From: Streptomyces sp. SID8352
GTDB taxonomy: Bacteria > Actinomycetota > Actinomycetes > Streptomycetales > Streptomycetaceae
Assembly: GCF_009862265.1 (NCBI RefSeq)
Contig: NZ_WWGX01000093.1
Span: forward strand, 29,605-93,604
Direction of reading: 5' to 3'
DNA: 64,000 nucleotides
The notes under the pieces were generated by a model. That model was not told where the DNA came from and did no database searches. It saw only the letters and a program-made list of their open reading frames with translations. Below are positions 8,693 through 17,916 of this stretch, in pieces. A program made the position numbers and the translations under genes. Position 1 is the first letter of the stretch. The number at the start of each line of letters is the position of its first letter.

Positions 8693-9570
8693 GTCCGTCG
8701 CTCCTGTTCGCAGTGGGGGCACCCATGTGTGTCCGAGGCTCAACAAGCAGTGAGCGTACGGGAGTTGACGATCAGTGGGGGGCGGGGGCCGGGGGACCTG
8801 GGTGAGCGGCGTCCGGCTGCCGGTACCACCGTCCTCGGGGCCGGCGGTTCGTGAAGCACCCCGATCGGCCACGACGTCCGGGGGAGGCACCCGGAGCGCG
8901 GGGCGCCGCCCGGGGTGTGTCACGGGCGCACTCCCGGGCCCGGGAAGTGGTGGGGAGGGGCGGCGGGTCGGCCGGCCGAGGGGAGGACGGGACCCGGCGG
9001 AGGCTCCTCGCGGACGCGTCCGGCGACTGCGGGGCACCCACGGGTGGGAGGGGTGACCCCCTTCCCCGGCGGGCACCGCAGCCATGGGGGCGTGCTTCCG
9101 GCCCGGGACCGTGCCGACACTCCGGCCGTGGGCCGTGGGCCGTGGGCCGTGGGCCGTGGGCCGGGGACGGAGGGCCGGAGGGTCGCCGGGCGCGGCTTCC
9201 GGCCCGGCCGGACGGCCGTCGGGGCGTGCTCGTGGTGCGCCATGGCGGCCAGAGTGGCAGCTCCGGGTCGGCGAGCGGGGCGGCGGGGCCGGGATTGCCC
9301 GGAACGGGGGAACGCGGCCGTAGGGCCGAGAGGAGCGGGGGCCGCGGCCGACGGTCCGACGGCGCGGCGGCCCGCTCCCGGAGACCCGGCGGTGCGGTGG
9401 TCCGGCCCACGGCGCCGCCGAGTCACGGTGTCGCCGGGCGACCCGGCCGTGGCGCCGCCGTGCCTCCGGGCCGTCGCATCGCCGTGTCTGCCGGACCGCG
9501 CGTCACCCGGTGGTCGCGCCGCTGCGGCACCCGGACGCCCGCACCGCCGGGTCGTGCGACTGCCGGGCGG
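8693..9570. other. Gene-free region
   Basis: About 880 bp with no credible gene on either strand: long open frames here lack recognisable motifs, ribosome sites and conserved starts, and are Arg/Pro/Gly-rich as expected from random high-GC frames. It contains a heptanucleotide array at 9124-9163 and presumably the promoter of the LLM gene close to 8700-8760. The 3' end of the permease gene borders it. Confidence 0.6.
9124..9163. repeat. Heptanucleotide tandem repeat (GGCCGTG)5
   Basis: Five perfect copies of GGCCGTG at 9124-9158 followed by a partial copy to 9163. It lies in a gene-free region downstream of the permease gene. A second, unrelated heptamer array occurs at 29841-29920. Such arrays change copy number easily by slippage. 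Confidence 0.9.
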
Positions 9571-11016
9571 CTACTGCCCGGCCCGCGTCCCGTCGGTGCC
9601 CGTGCCGCCCGCCGTGCCGACCGTGCCGTCGTCCGCCGCGGTGCCCGCCGTGTCGTAGGAGGACGTGCCCTCGTCCAGCAGCGGCTGCTGCGTCTTGAGG
9701 TGGGGCGGGGCGAAGGCCCGCAGCACGTGGTAGCCCGTGATGACCACCAGCGTGCCCAGGGCGATCCCGCTGAGCTGGAAGGTGTCGCTGAACTCCATGC
9801 TGACGTTCCCGACGCCGATGATGATGCCCGCGGCGGCCGGGACCAGGTTGAGCGGATTGCGCAGGTCCACCTTGGCGTTGATCCAGATCTGCGCGCCGAG
9901 CAGGCCGATCATGCCGTAGAGGATGACGGTGATGCCGCCGAGCACCCCGCCGGGGATCGCGGCGACGACCGCGCCGAACTTCGGGCAGAGTCCGAAGAGC
10001 AGGGCGAAGCCGGCGGCGGCCCAGTAGGCGGCCGTCGAGTAGACGCGGGTCGCGGCCATCACGCCGATGTTCTCGGAGTACGTGGTGTTGGGCGGACCGC
10101 CGACCGCGGTGGACAGCATCGAGCCCACGCCATCGGCGGAGAGGGCGGTGCCCAGCTTGTCGTCGAGGGAGTCGCCGGTCATCTCGCCGACGGCCTTGAC
10201 GTGCCCCGCGTTCTCCGCGATCAGCGCGATGACGACGGGCAGCGCGACCAGGATCGCGGACCACTCGAAGGACGGCCCGTGGAAGGAGGGCAGCCCGATC
10301 CAGTCGGCCCGGCCCACGGCGGAGAAGTCCAGCCGCCAGTGGTCGGTGACCTTCCCGCTGCCGTCGGCCGAGTGGATCATGCCGAAGGCCCGGTCCAGTC
10401 CCCAGGACAGCACGTACCCGAAGACCAGCCCGAGGAAGATCGCGATGCGCGACCAGAAGCCGCGCAGGCAGACCACGGCGAGGCCGGTGAACAGCATCAC
10501 CAGCAGGGCCGTCCACTGGTCCTGCGGCCAGTAGGTCGAGGCGGTGACCGGGGCCAGGTTGAAGCCGATCAGCATGACCACCGCGCCGGTGACGACCGGC
10601 GGCATCGCGGCGTGGATGATCCGCGCCCCGAACCGCCGCACCGCCAGCCCGACGAGGAACAGCGCGGCGCCGACCACGAGGACCGCGCCCGTGACCGTGG
10701 CGCTGGTGCCGCCCTGCGCCCGGATCACCGCGGCCACGCCCACGAAGGAGAGCGAGCAGCCGAGGTAGCTGGGCACCCGGCCGCGCGTGGCGAGCAGGAA
10801 GATGACGGTCGCCACACCCGACATCATGATCGCGAGGTTGGGGTCCAGGCCCATCAGGACCGGAGCCACGAAGGACGCCCCGAACATGGCCACCACGTGC
10901 TGGGCGCCGAGCCCGGCCGTGCGGGGCCATGTGAGCCGTTCGTCGGGGCGGACCACCGCACCGGGCGCGGGTACCTTCCCGTCACCGTGCAGCTTCCAGC
11001 GCACGCCGAGGTCCAT
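9571..11016 (-). CDS. Uracil-xanthine permease family (NCS2) transporter
   Basis: A 481-aa inner membrane nucleobase:cation symporter of the NAT/NCS2 family. Seen: about 12-14 hydrophobic segments, the signature IALIAENAGHVKAVGEMTG in the TM8 region, and GGPPNTTYSENIGVMAATRVYS, which is typical of uracil permeases (UraA/RutG type). The C-terminus after HLKTQQPLL is a 40-aa Thr/Gly/Asp-rich hydrophilic tail. The ATG at 11016 has only a weak ribosome site. It is divergent from the thioesterase gene, with a 342-bp gap. Substrate most likely uracil; xanthine cannot be excluded. Confidence 0.9.
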   Translation of the reverse strand: MDLGVRWKLHGDGKVPAPGAVVRPDERLTWPRTAGLGAQHVVAMFGASFVAPVLMGLDPNLAIMMSGVATVIFLLATRGRVPSYLGCSLSFVGVAAVIRAQGGTSATVTGAVLVVGAALFLVGLAVRRFGARIIHAAMPPVVTGAVVMLIGFNLAPVTASTYWPQDQWTALLVMLFTGLAVVCLRGFWSRIAIFLGLVFGYVLSWGLDRAFGMIHSADGSGKVTDHWRLDFSAVGRADWIGLPSFHGPSFEWSAILVALPVVIALIAENAGHVKAVGEMTGDSLDDKLGTALSADGVGSMLSTAVGGPPNTTYSENIGVMAATRVYSTAAYWAAAGFALLFGLCPKFGAVVAAIPGGVLGGITVILYGMIGLLGAQIWINAKVDLRNPLNLVPAAAGIIIGVGNVSMEFSDTFQLSGIALGTLVVITGYHVLRAFAPPHLKTQQPLLDEGTSSYDTAGTAADDGTVGTAGGTGTDGTRAGQ

Positions 11017-11358
11017 GGTGGTTTCGCTTTCTCTGTACGTGAGGTGTCCGGAACATTGTCGGGGTGGCCGGTAATCGACCGTGCCCCGCCCCCTCCCGCG
11101 CGGACCGGGCGGGCCCGTCCGCGGACGTCGCGGTGGTTCCCGGGGCGGCCCCGGTCGCTTCCGCGGCCTTCGGGACCCCTCCCGAAGAACCGGCTGAGCG
11201 TCCGCTTAGGATGGCCCGGACCCGCCGCGCGAGGCCACCGCCCCGCCCGGCCACCGCCGTGCGGCGCCCCGTACTCCCGGCGCCGCACCCGCCCCGGCCG
11301 TCCGTGCCCCCGCCTCGCGCGCGGGGCCGTACGCCCGCCGACCGCACCAGGAGTCCCC
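11017..11358. other. Divergent intergenic region, permease / thioesterase
   Basis: 342 bp without a gene. It should hold promoters for both flanking genes. No clear -35/-10 pair or palindrome was picked out. A run of GC-rich sequence fills most of it. Confidence 0.5.
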
Positions 11359-11817
11359 GTGACCGCCGAAGCCCCCGCTCACCCCGCCCCGCCCTTCGGC
11401 CGGCTCGTCCCGGTCACCGTCCACTTCGACGACCTGGACGCCCTCGGCCTGCTGCACAACGCCCGCTACCCGGTACTGGTCGAACGCGCCTGGGCCGCGC
11501 TCTGGGAGGGCCGGGGCTTCCGGTTCGAGGGCGACTGGGCGGCGGCCGGGGACGCCTGCAACGCGGTCAGGGAGCTGACGGTCGGCTACGAGGTGCCGGT
11601 CACCCGGACCGGCGAGTACGCCGTCCACCTGTGGCTGGAGCGGCTCGGGACGACCGGGCTCACCTACGGCTTCCGGTTCTGCTCGGCGGACGGTGCGGTG
11701 ACCCACGCCCGCGGCACCCGGGTGCTGGTCCGGCTGGACCCCGCGACGCTGCGCCCGGCGCCGTGGAGCGACGTCTTCAGGAGTGCCGGTCGGGAACTGC
11801 TGCGTCCCGCCGAGTGA
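11359..11817 (+). CDS. Acyl-CoA thioesterase, 4HBT hotdog family
   Basis: A 152-aa hotdog-fold thioesterase. The motif VHFDDLDALGLLHNARYPVLVERA (residues 20-43) is the 4-hydroxybenzoyl-CoA thioesterase/YbgC signature, with the catalytic Asp in FDDLDALG; HARGTRVLVRLD is the final strand. AGGAG lies 6 nt before GTG 11359, which decides the start. The 3' end overlaps the convergent MFS gene by 41 nt. Substrate unknown; likely a cytosolic acyl-CoA. Confidence 0.88.
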   Translation: MTAEAPAHPAPPFGRLVPVTVHFDDLDALGLLHNARYPVLVERAWAALWEGRGFRFEGDWAAAGDACNAVRELTVGYEVPVTRTGEYAVHLWLERLGTTGLTYGFRFCSADGAVTHARGTRVLVRLDPATLRPAPWSDVFRSAGRELLRPAE

Positions 11818-12988
11818 TCACCGGGCGGTCGCGGTCGCCCGCCCGCAGCACCCCGGCGAAGGCCGCGAGACCGGCGGCGAGCACCGTCACCAGGCCGAAG
11901 GAGACCACCAGGCTGGTGAGCTGGGCCAGGCCGCCGATCGCGCCCGGGGCGACCAGGCCCGAGGTGTAGGTGATGGTCGCGACCCCGGCGATGGCCAGGC
12001 TCGGGTTGGAGCCGCTGCGGCCCGCCGCCGCGAAGCACAGCGGGACGACCACCGCGATCCCGAGGCCCATCAGGGCGAAGCCGGTCATGGCCACCGCCGG
12101 GTGGCCGCCCAGGACGATCAGCAGGCCGCCGAGGGTGGCCAGCATCCCGCTCACCCGCACGGTGCGCACCGCCCCGAAGCGGTCCACGACCCGGTCGCCG
12201 GCCAGCCGGACCACCGCCATGGTGAGCGTGAAGCCCGTGGTGCAGGCCGCGGCGAGCCCGGCCGAGGTCTCCAGCTGGTCCCGCAGGTAGACCGCCGACC
12301 AGTCCAGGCTGGCGCCCTCCGCGAAGACGGCGCAGAACCCGACAGCGCCGATCAGCAGCGCGGACCTGGGGGGCAGCGCGAACCGCGGCGGGGGCTCCTC
12401 GTCGGCCGCGGGCTGGAGGTCGAGCACCCAGGCGCAGGCGATCAGGCCCGCCGCGGTCAGCACGGCGGCGGCCAGCAGATGGTGCACCCGGGCGTCCGCG
12501 CCCAGATGGGCGGCGAGCGTCCCGGCCGCCGAGCCGATGAGGGCGCCCACGCTCCACATGCCGTGCAGCCCGGACATGATCGACTTGTCCAGCCGGTTCT
12601 CCACCTCGACGCCGAGGGCGTTCATCACCACGTCCGACATGCCCGCCGTTGCGCCGTAGACGAACAGGGCGAGGCACAGCGTGGGCAGGTTCGGGGCGAG
12701 GGCGGGCAGGACCAGGGCCAGCGTCCAGAGCGCCAGCAGGCCGCGCAGCGCGCTGCGGGTGCCGAAGCGGTGGGTGATCCGGCCGGCCAGCGGCATGGCG
12801 AGCGAGGCGCCGAGCGCGGGGAAGGCGAGCGCCAGTCCGAGCTGGCCCGCGCCGACCCCGGCGTGGTCCTGGATCCACGGGACGCGGGTCGCGAACGACC
12901 CGGTGACGGCACCGTGCACGGCGAAGACGGCCGCCACGGCGTACCGGGCGCGCCTCACCTCTTCCGGCGCGTGGCTCTCGGTGGTCAA
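11777..12988 (-). CDS. MFS transporter
   Basis: A 403-aa major facilitator with 12 predicted membrane segments. It begins RARYAVAAVFAVHGAVTGSFATRVPWIQDHAG and carries the loop motif GRITHRFGTRSALRG between TM2 and TM3, a pattern of the YbjJ/FucP-like branch often annotated in Streptomyces beside ROK regulators. It is divergent from a ROK gene with a clear operator-like palindrome (13044-13064) in the 130-bp gap, so it is probably repressed by that protein and induced by a sugar or related ligand. Its 3' end overlaps the convergent thioesterase gene. Confidence 0.9.
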   Translation of the reverse strand: MTTESHAPEEVRRARYAVAAVFAVHGAVTGSFATRVPWIQDHAGVGAGQLGLALAFPALGASLAMPLAGRITHRFGTRSALRGLLALWTLALVLPALAPNLPTLCLALFVYGATAGMSDVVMNALGVEVENRLDKSIMSGLHGMWSVGALIGSAAGTLAAHLGADARVHHLLAAAVLTAAGLIACAWVLDLQPAADEEPPPRFALPPRSALLIGAVGFCAVFAEGASLDWSAVYLRDQLETSAGLAAACTTGFTLTMAVVRLAGDRVVDRFGAVRTVRVSGMLATLGGLLIVLGGHPAVAMTGFALMGLGIAVVVPLCFAAAGRSGSNPSLAIAGVATITYTSGLVAPGAIGGLAQLTSLVVSFGLVTVLAAGLAAFAGVLRAGDRDRPVITRRDAAVPDRHS

Positions 12989-13043
12989 GGCAGGGTCCTC
13001 CCCGTGGGATCGGCACCACTCTCGCAGACTGGTCGGCGTAAAC

Positions 13044-13064
13044 TATCAGGAACCTTGCCTGATA
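13044..13064. promoter_or_regulatory. Operator-like inverted repeat between MFS and ROK genes
   Basis: TATCAGG at 13044-13050 and CCTGATA at 13058-13064 are perfect arms around a 7-bp spacer. The site lies between the divergent MFS and ROK starts, 55 nt before the ROK ATG, and is followed by an AT-rich TATATAGA that could be a -10 element. The location and symmetry fit the binding site of the ROK regulator. Confidence 0.7.
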
Positions 13065-13118
13065 TATAGAGGACCCGGTGACGGGCTGCCGCGCCCGTCG
13101 GTCTGGAAGGATTCCGGC

Positions 13119-14324
13119 ATGCGCGCATCGCCGAGCACCGCTCGGGCCATCAACGACCGGCTCGCCCTCCGCCTGCTCCAGAGCGAGGGCCCGCTGACGG
13201 CCACCCAGCTCAAGCAGCTCACCGGGCTCTCCCGGCCGACCGTGGCCGACCTCGTCGAGCGCCTCGCCGCCGCCGGCCTGATCGAGGTCGCCGGGGAGTC
13301 GCGCGCCCAGCGCCGGGGCCCCAACGCCAGGCTGTACGGCATCGTCGCCGACCGGGCCCATCTGGCCGCGCTCGACGTGCGCACCGAGGGCGTCGCGGTG
13401 GCCGTCGCCGACCTGCTGGGCCGGATGCTCGCGGAGGGCTCGGTCCCCGTCGGCCCCGACACCGCCACCGGACCGGCCGTGGAGCGCACGGTCACCCTGG
13501 TCGAGCGGACGGTCAAGGAGGCGGGGGCGGAGCAGCCGCACACCGTCACCATCGGCGCGCCCGGCCTGATCGACCCGGCGACCGGCGACCTCCACCACAC
13601 CACGGGGCTGCCCGAGTGGCACCGCCGCCTGGTGGCGGCCCTCCAGGAGCGGTTCCCGGCGGCGCGGGTCGGCGTGGAGAACGAGACCAACCTCGCCGCC
13701 CTCGCCGAGCAGCGCGACGGCGCGGCCCGTGACCGGGACTCCTTCGTCCTGCTCTGGCTGGGCCTCGGCATCGGCGCCGCCCTCGTCCTCGACGGCACCC
13801 TGCGCCGGGGCGCCTCGGGCGGCGCGGGTGAGCTGGGCTTCCTGCCGGTGCCGGGCACGGCGGGGCTGCCTTCGGCCACCGACTGCGGCGGCGGCTTCCA
13901 CGGGCTGGCCGGGGCGTCGGCGGTGACCGCCCTCGCCGCGGAGCACGGGCTGACCGCACCGGACGCCGGGCGGGAGGTCCGGGCGGCGGCGCTGGTGCGG
14001 GCGGCGGTGCGCGCGCAGGGGCCCGGCGCCGCCGGGGACCCGGCGCCGGGCCGCTTCCTGGACGCGCTGGCCGACCGGATCACCGTGGGCGCGGCCGCCG
14101 TGGCGTCCGTCCTCGACCCCGGCTGCGTGGTGCTGGCGGGGGAGATCGGCCGGGCGGGCGGCGTCGCGCTGGCCGACCGGGTCCGGCACCGCCTGGCGGA
14201 GATGTCCCCGCTGGCCACCGAGGTCCGCCCCACCGCGCTGGGCGGTGACGCGGTGCTGCGGGGCGCCCTGCTGACCGCGCGCGACCGGGCCCAGGACGAG
14301 CTGTTCGCCCCGAGGGGCGGCTGA
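13119..14324 (+). CDS. ROK family transcriptional regulator
   Basis: A 401-aa repressor-type ROK protein. N-terminal winged helix: SEGPLTATQLKQLTGLSRPTVADLVERLAAAGLI (about residues 23-56). The ROK/ASKHA domain follows, with TIGAPGLIDPATG and a glycine-rich LWLGLGIGAALVLDG. The zinc site usually written CGCGxxGCxE is degenerate here: only ATDCGGGFHGLAGASA is present, with a single Cys, so zinc binding and sugar phosphorylation are doubtful and a pure sensor role likely. GGAAGG precedes ATG 13119. It is divergent from an MFS gene with a shared palindromic operator. Confidence 0.9.
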   Translation: MRASPSTARAINDRLALRLLQSEGPLTATQLKQLTGLSRPTVADLVERLAAAGLIEVAGESRAQRRGPNARLYGIVADRAHLAALDVRTEGVAVAVADLLGRMLAEGSVPVGPDTATGPAVERTVTLVERTVKEAGAEQPHTVTIGAPGLIDPATGDLHHTTGLPEWHRRLVAALQERFPAARVGVENETNLAALAEQRDGAARDRDSFVLLWLGLGIGAALVLDGTLRRGASGGAGELGFLPVPGTAGLPSATDCGGGFHGLAGASAVTALAAEHGLTAPDAGREVRAAALVRAAVRAQGPGAAGDPAPGRFLDALADRITVGAAAVASVLDPGCVVLAGEIGRAGGVALADRVRHRLAEMSPLATEVRPTALGGDAVLRGALLTARDRAQDELFAPRGG

Positions 14325-14631
14325 CGACCGCGTACCCGGCCGCCGCGATCGGGGGCGGGGCCGGGGCGGGACCCGTGACGTCGTGCGGCCCGGCCGCGGC
14401 CCGCGCTGCCGCGCGTATCCGGGAGGTCGGGGCAGCCCGCAGGAACGGGCCGGAAACCGTGCGGGCCCGCTCCGGCCGGTACGGGAGCCCGCGCCGACCG
14501 GCGGACTGCCCGCCCCGCCCGGCCGGAACCCGTGCCAGGTCCGCTCCGCCCCGTCGTGGGCGCGGAGTGCGCCGTCGGGCCCGGACGGCACACCACCGGC
14601 TCGGGGCCGCCGTGGGGTCCGTCCCCCCGGG
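14325..14631. other. Convergent intergenic region, ROK / NAD(P)-binding protein
   Basis: 307 bp between two genes that point at each other. No gene seen. GC-rich segments could fold into terminators, but no long perfect hairpin was found. Confidence 0.5.
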
Positions 14632-15387
14632 CTACCGCCGCCCGGGGTCCCCGAACCGTGCCGCGAGGTGGTCCTCGAAGGTGGGGGTGCCCAGGGCGCG
14701 TCCCCGGGCGAGGTGACCGCCCGCGCGGAAGGCGCGGTAGGCCCGGCCCGGCAGGGGCACGTCCAGCACGGGGCGGCGGCGGCCGGTGGCGGCCAGATAG
14801 GCGCGGGCCAGGGAGGAAAGGGAGCGGACCTCGGGGCCGCCCAGGTCCTCGACGCGGCCGGCGGGCGGGCCCGCGGCCAGCCGGGCGAGCCGCCGGGCGA
14901 CCTCCGACGCCGCGACGGGCTGGTCCGGCACCCCGGCCGGGAGCAGCATCACCGGCGGTCTCGCCAGCGCCCCGAACAGGGCGACCAGCAGTTCGTGGAA
15001 CTGGGTGGCGCGCAGCAGGGTCCAGTCCGTCCCCGACTCCGCCACCAGCCGCTCCACCGCGAGCTTGGACCGGTAATAGCCGAACGGCACCCGGTTCACG
15101 CCGACGATCGAGACGTGGACCAGATGCCGTACCCGGGCTCGACGGGCCGCCGCGATCAGGTGGGCGGCGGCCCGTTCGTCGCCACCGCGGGGTGTGGTGG
15201 CGCAGTGCACGACGACCTCTGTGCCGTCGAGGGCGGCGTCCAGTACGGGGCCGCCCTCGCGCAGGTCGACGGCGTAGGGCGGAGAGTGCCGGCTGAGCAC
15301 CCGTACCTCGTGGCCGTCCGTGTGCAGCCGTTCGGTGACGAGCCGCCCGAGTGTGCCGGTCCCGCCGGTCACCAGGATGGTGGTCAT
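14632..15387 (-). CDS. NAD(P)H-binding SDR-type protein (NmrA/atypical SDR)
   Basis: A 251-aa Rossmann-fold protein. The nucleotide motif is ILVTGGTGTLGRLVTERL at residues 4-21, then VLSRHSPPY, and VVVHCATTPRGG; YYRSKLAVERLVAESGTDWTLLRATQFHE is typical of atypical SDRs of the NmrA/YwnB-like group, with the TDWTLLRATQFHE segment well conserved. ATG 15387 is used because GAAGGGGACGG precedes it; the frame upstream has no homology. Lies downstream of the chitinase gene on the same strand but beyond a strong hairpin, so it is probably transcribed separately. Substrate unknown. Confidence 0.85.
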   Translation of the reverse strand: MTTILVTGGTGTLGRLVTERLHTDGHEVRVLSRHSPPYAVDLREGGPVLDAALDGTEVVVHCATTPRGGDERAAAHLIAAARRARVRHLVHVSIVGVNRVPFGYYRSKLAVERLVAESGTDWTLLRATQFHELLVALFGALARPPVMLLPAGVPDQPVAASEVARRLARLAAGPPAGRVEDLGGPEVRSLSSLARAYLAATGRRRPVLDVPLPGRAYRAFRAGGHLARGRALGTPTFEDHLAARFGDPGRR

Positions 15388-15472
15388 GCTTCCGTCCCCT
15401 TCGGTGAGGCGCGCTCCCCGGAGGGAGTGCCCCGCGCGGGCGGGGGCGGAACGGATGGTGCGCTCTGGATGG

Positions 15473-15510
15473 CCCGGCGGCGGGCAAGGGCCGTCGTCAC
15501 CGCCGCCGGG
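15473..15510 (-). terminator. Hairpin terminator after chitinase gene
   Basis: Perfect 11-bp arms CCCGGCGGCGG (15473-15483) and CCGCCGCCGGG (15500-15510) with a 16-nt loop, beginning 18 nt beyond the chitinase stop on its strand. No U-run, as usual in Streptomyces. Confidence 0.65.
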
Positions 15511-15527
15511 CCGGTCTGGTCGCGGGA

Positions 15528-17879
15528 TCAGCAGGCGCCGAGGTCCTGCCAGACACCCCATTCACCGGTGGTGCCGGGCTTCTCGCCCTTCGTCCACCAC
15601 TTGGCCTTCCAGTTGTGGCCGTCCTGGGAGACCGTGCTGCCGCTGCCGTACTCGGTGGCCGTGTTCCACGCCGGGTTGGTGCAGCTTCCGCCGCCCGTGT
15701 TGCCGCCCGTGCCGCCGCTCTCGGTCGGGTCGGGCGTCGGGGTCGTGCCCGGCTCCACCGTGGTGGTGCCGCGGGCCAGGTCGCCGGCCAGGGCGTAGGA
15801 CTTGCCGCCGAAGGTGACCGTCCAGTTCGACGGCGTGGACACCGGCAGGTAGTACACGAAGTCGACGGTGGTGGAGGCGCCCGGGGCGAGCGACTGCCAG
15901 GCCGGCAGCTTCAGCGAGACGCGGTGGTAGTCGCCCTTCAGGCCGCCCACGTTGCCGTCGGTGTGGTCGCTGCGGACCACGGAGGTGCCCCAGCCGGACT
16001 GGTCCTTGGCGTTGCCGGGCGCGGAGGTGGCGTAGTCGAACTGGAACTCCGTGCCGCCGGGCAGCGTGGTCCTGGTGTTGTTGGTGATCTTGAGCTTCGG
16101 GCCGATCGGGTAGTTGGAGTCGCCGAGCGGGAACTGCCCGAACTCCACGTCCACGTTCAGCGCCTCGGTCGGCAGGGTGGTCGTGGCGCGCTTGGCGCCG
16201 TACGGGGTGGCCGACTTGAAGGTCTGGTACATGGTGTCGGTCAGCGTCGTGCCCGGACCGTACTGGCCCTTGGACGTGTTCCAGGCGTAGTCGCCCGCCA
16301 GCTCCCAGATCATCGTGCCGCCGATGCCGCGGTCGACCACGTAGTCGGCCTTGGCCTTCACCGACTGCTCGTCCTCCGTGGAGAGGAAGACCTTCTTCTC
16401 GGCGTTCCACAGCCACGGCGCGACCAGGGTCGAGCTGTAGTTGCGGGCGTAGGTGCCGGTCAGCGCGGTGTTCGCCGGGAAGCCGTAGTCGGTGACGTAG
16501 TCGCCGACGATGCCCTTCTCCAGGTTCTTGGCGTGCCACATCGGGTTGGAGCCCGCCGGGGACTCCTTGCCGTTGTCGTCCAGGTCGTGCCAGAGGTTGT
16601 CGATGCCGACGGCGCCGTCACCGCACTTGGTCAGGCCGGAACCGGCCGGGCAGGTCGTCGCGGCGGCCTTGCCCCAGAGGCCGTTGGTGCCGCCGGTGAC
16701 GTTCTTGAAGCCGCGCGTGTAGTACGGCAGGCCGATGTTGATGCGCCCGGAGGGCATCGAACCGCGGAAGTAGTGGTACGCCCAGTCGGTGTTGAGGTAG
16801 CCAATGCCGCCGTACTGCGAGGTGGTGTACACGCCCGCGCCGGCCAGCTCCGAGTCCTTGCCGTCGTCGAACAGCGAGGCGTTCGGGCCGACGTGCTCGT
16901 TCCAGGCGCCGTGGAGGTCGTACGACATGATGTTGACGTAGTCCAGGTACTTCTGGACCTGGAAGGTCTCCATGCCGCGCAGCAGGTAGCCGGAGGACGG
17001 GGCGGCGACGGAGAGGAGGTAGTGCTTGCCGTCGGCGGCGCCCGCGCGGTCGAGCTTCTCGCGCAGCGTCTTCATGAGCACCGCGTAGCCCTTGACCAGA
17101 CCGGCCCGGCGAGCGTTGGCGAAGGACCAGTCGAGCGGGTTGCCCGTGTCCTTCATCGAGGTCGGGTACTCGTAGTCGATGTCGACGCCGCTGAAGCCGT
17201 ACTTGCGGATGAAGTCGACCGACGAGTTGGCGAAGGTCTCGATGCCGGCCGTGTTGACCGAGCCGTCGGCGTTGGTGGCCATCGAGTAGAAGCCGCCGGA
17301 GTTCACCCGGGAGCCGTCGTCGGCGAAGTAGCCGCCGGTCTCGGCCCAACCGCCCACCGAGATCATGGTCTTGACGTTCGGGTGCTGCTTCTTGAACTTG
17401 GTGAGCTGGTTGAAGTGACCCTTGTAGGGGAGCTGCGGGTCCATCTCCGCGCCGCTGACGCCCGGCCAGGTCATGCCCGTCGCGGGGTTGTCGGGACCGT
17501 CGCCGCCCACGGAGAGCTTGTTGGAGCCGTCGACGTGGGCGAAGGCGTAGTTGATGTGGGTGATCTTGTCCCACGGGATGTCGGAGGCGAGGTAGGCGGG
17601 CTTCCCGTCCTTGCCGGTGCGCCATCCGGTGAAGTAGCCGATCACACGGCGGGGATGGTCGGCGCCCATCTTCTCGCGGCCGTCGGCGTCGTAGACCGAG
17701 CAGTAGGGGACGTCGACGCCGGGCGTCTGGTAGAGCCCGTCGGGGCGACAGGAGGTCTGGTCGGCGGCCTGGGAGGTCGCGGGGAGGCCGGCGAGGAGCA
17801 GTCCGGCGACGGCGGCGGCTCCGGCGAACAGCGCAGGTCCCGCGCGGTGGCGGGATCTTGAGGGCGAGGGGGAAGGCAC
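15528..17879 (-). CDS. Secreted family 18 chitinase with C-terminal carbohydrate-binding domains
   Basis: A 783-aa secreted endo-acting chitinase. Order: signal peptide (about 1-38, ending LPATSQAADQ); GH18 barrel (about 75-520) with SVGGWAETGG and the catalytic GVDIDYEYP (DxDxE); a beta-rich domain (LNVDVEFGQF to YALAGDLARGT); a Thr/Pro/Gly linker; and a C-terminal CBM5/12 module with WNTATEYGSGSTV and WKAKWWTKGEKPG. GTG 17879 is chosen: GAGAGGAA precedes it and it begins the signal peptide. Paired TGGTC repeats upstream suggest N-acetylglucosamine/DasR-type control. Similar to the ChiD-like enzymes of streptomycetes, though the exact orthologue is not verified. Confidence 0.93.
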   Translation of the reverse strand: MPSPSPSRSRHRAGPALFAGAAAVAGLLLAGLPATSQAADQTSCRPDGLYQTPGVDVPYCSVYDADGREKMGADHPRRVIGYFTGWRTGKDGKPAYLASDIPWDKITHINYAFAHVDGSNKLSVGGDGPDNPATGMTWPGVSGAEMDPQLPYKGHFNQLTKFKKQHPNVKTMISVGGWAETGGYFADDGSRVNSGGFYSMATNADGSVNTAGIETFANSSVDFIRKYGFSGVDIDYEYPTSMKDTGNPLDWSFANARRAGLVKGYAVLMKTLREKLDRAGAADGKHYLLSVAAPSSGYLLRGMETFQVQKYLDYVNIMSYDLHGAWNEHVGPNASLFDDGKDSELAGAGVYTTSQYGGIGYLNTDWAYHYFRGSMPSGRINIGLPYYTRGFKNVTGGTNGLWGKAAATTCPAGSGLTKCGDGAVGIDNLWHDLDDNGKESPAGSNPMWHAKNLEKGIVGDYVTDYGFPANTALTGTYARNYSSTLVAPWLWNAEKKVFLSTEDEQSVKAKADYVVDRGIGGTMIWELAGDYAWNTSKGQYGPGTTLTDTMYQTFKSATPYGAKRATTTLPTEALNVDVEFGQFPLGDSNYPIGPKLKITNNTRTTLPGGTEFQFDYATSAPGNAKDQSGWGTSVVRSDHTDGNVGGLKGDYHRVSLKLPAWQSLAPGASTTVDFVYYLPVSTPSNWTVTFGGKSYALAGDLARGTTTVEPGTTPTPDPTESGGTGGNTGGGSCTNPAWNTATEYGSGSTVSQDGHNWKAKWWTKGEKPGTTGEWGVWQDLGAC

Positions 17880-17916
17880 AGGTGGTTCCTCTCCACGGAA
17901 GTTGGCCAGACAGTAG

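Noticed and set aside
8851..11817. A 988-codon open frame on the plus strand crossing the permease gene
   Set aside because: Only its last 153 codons (from GTG 11359) have homology; the rest is antisense to the NCS2 permease and rich in Arg/Gly.
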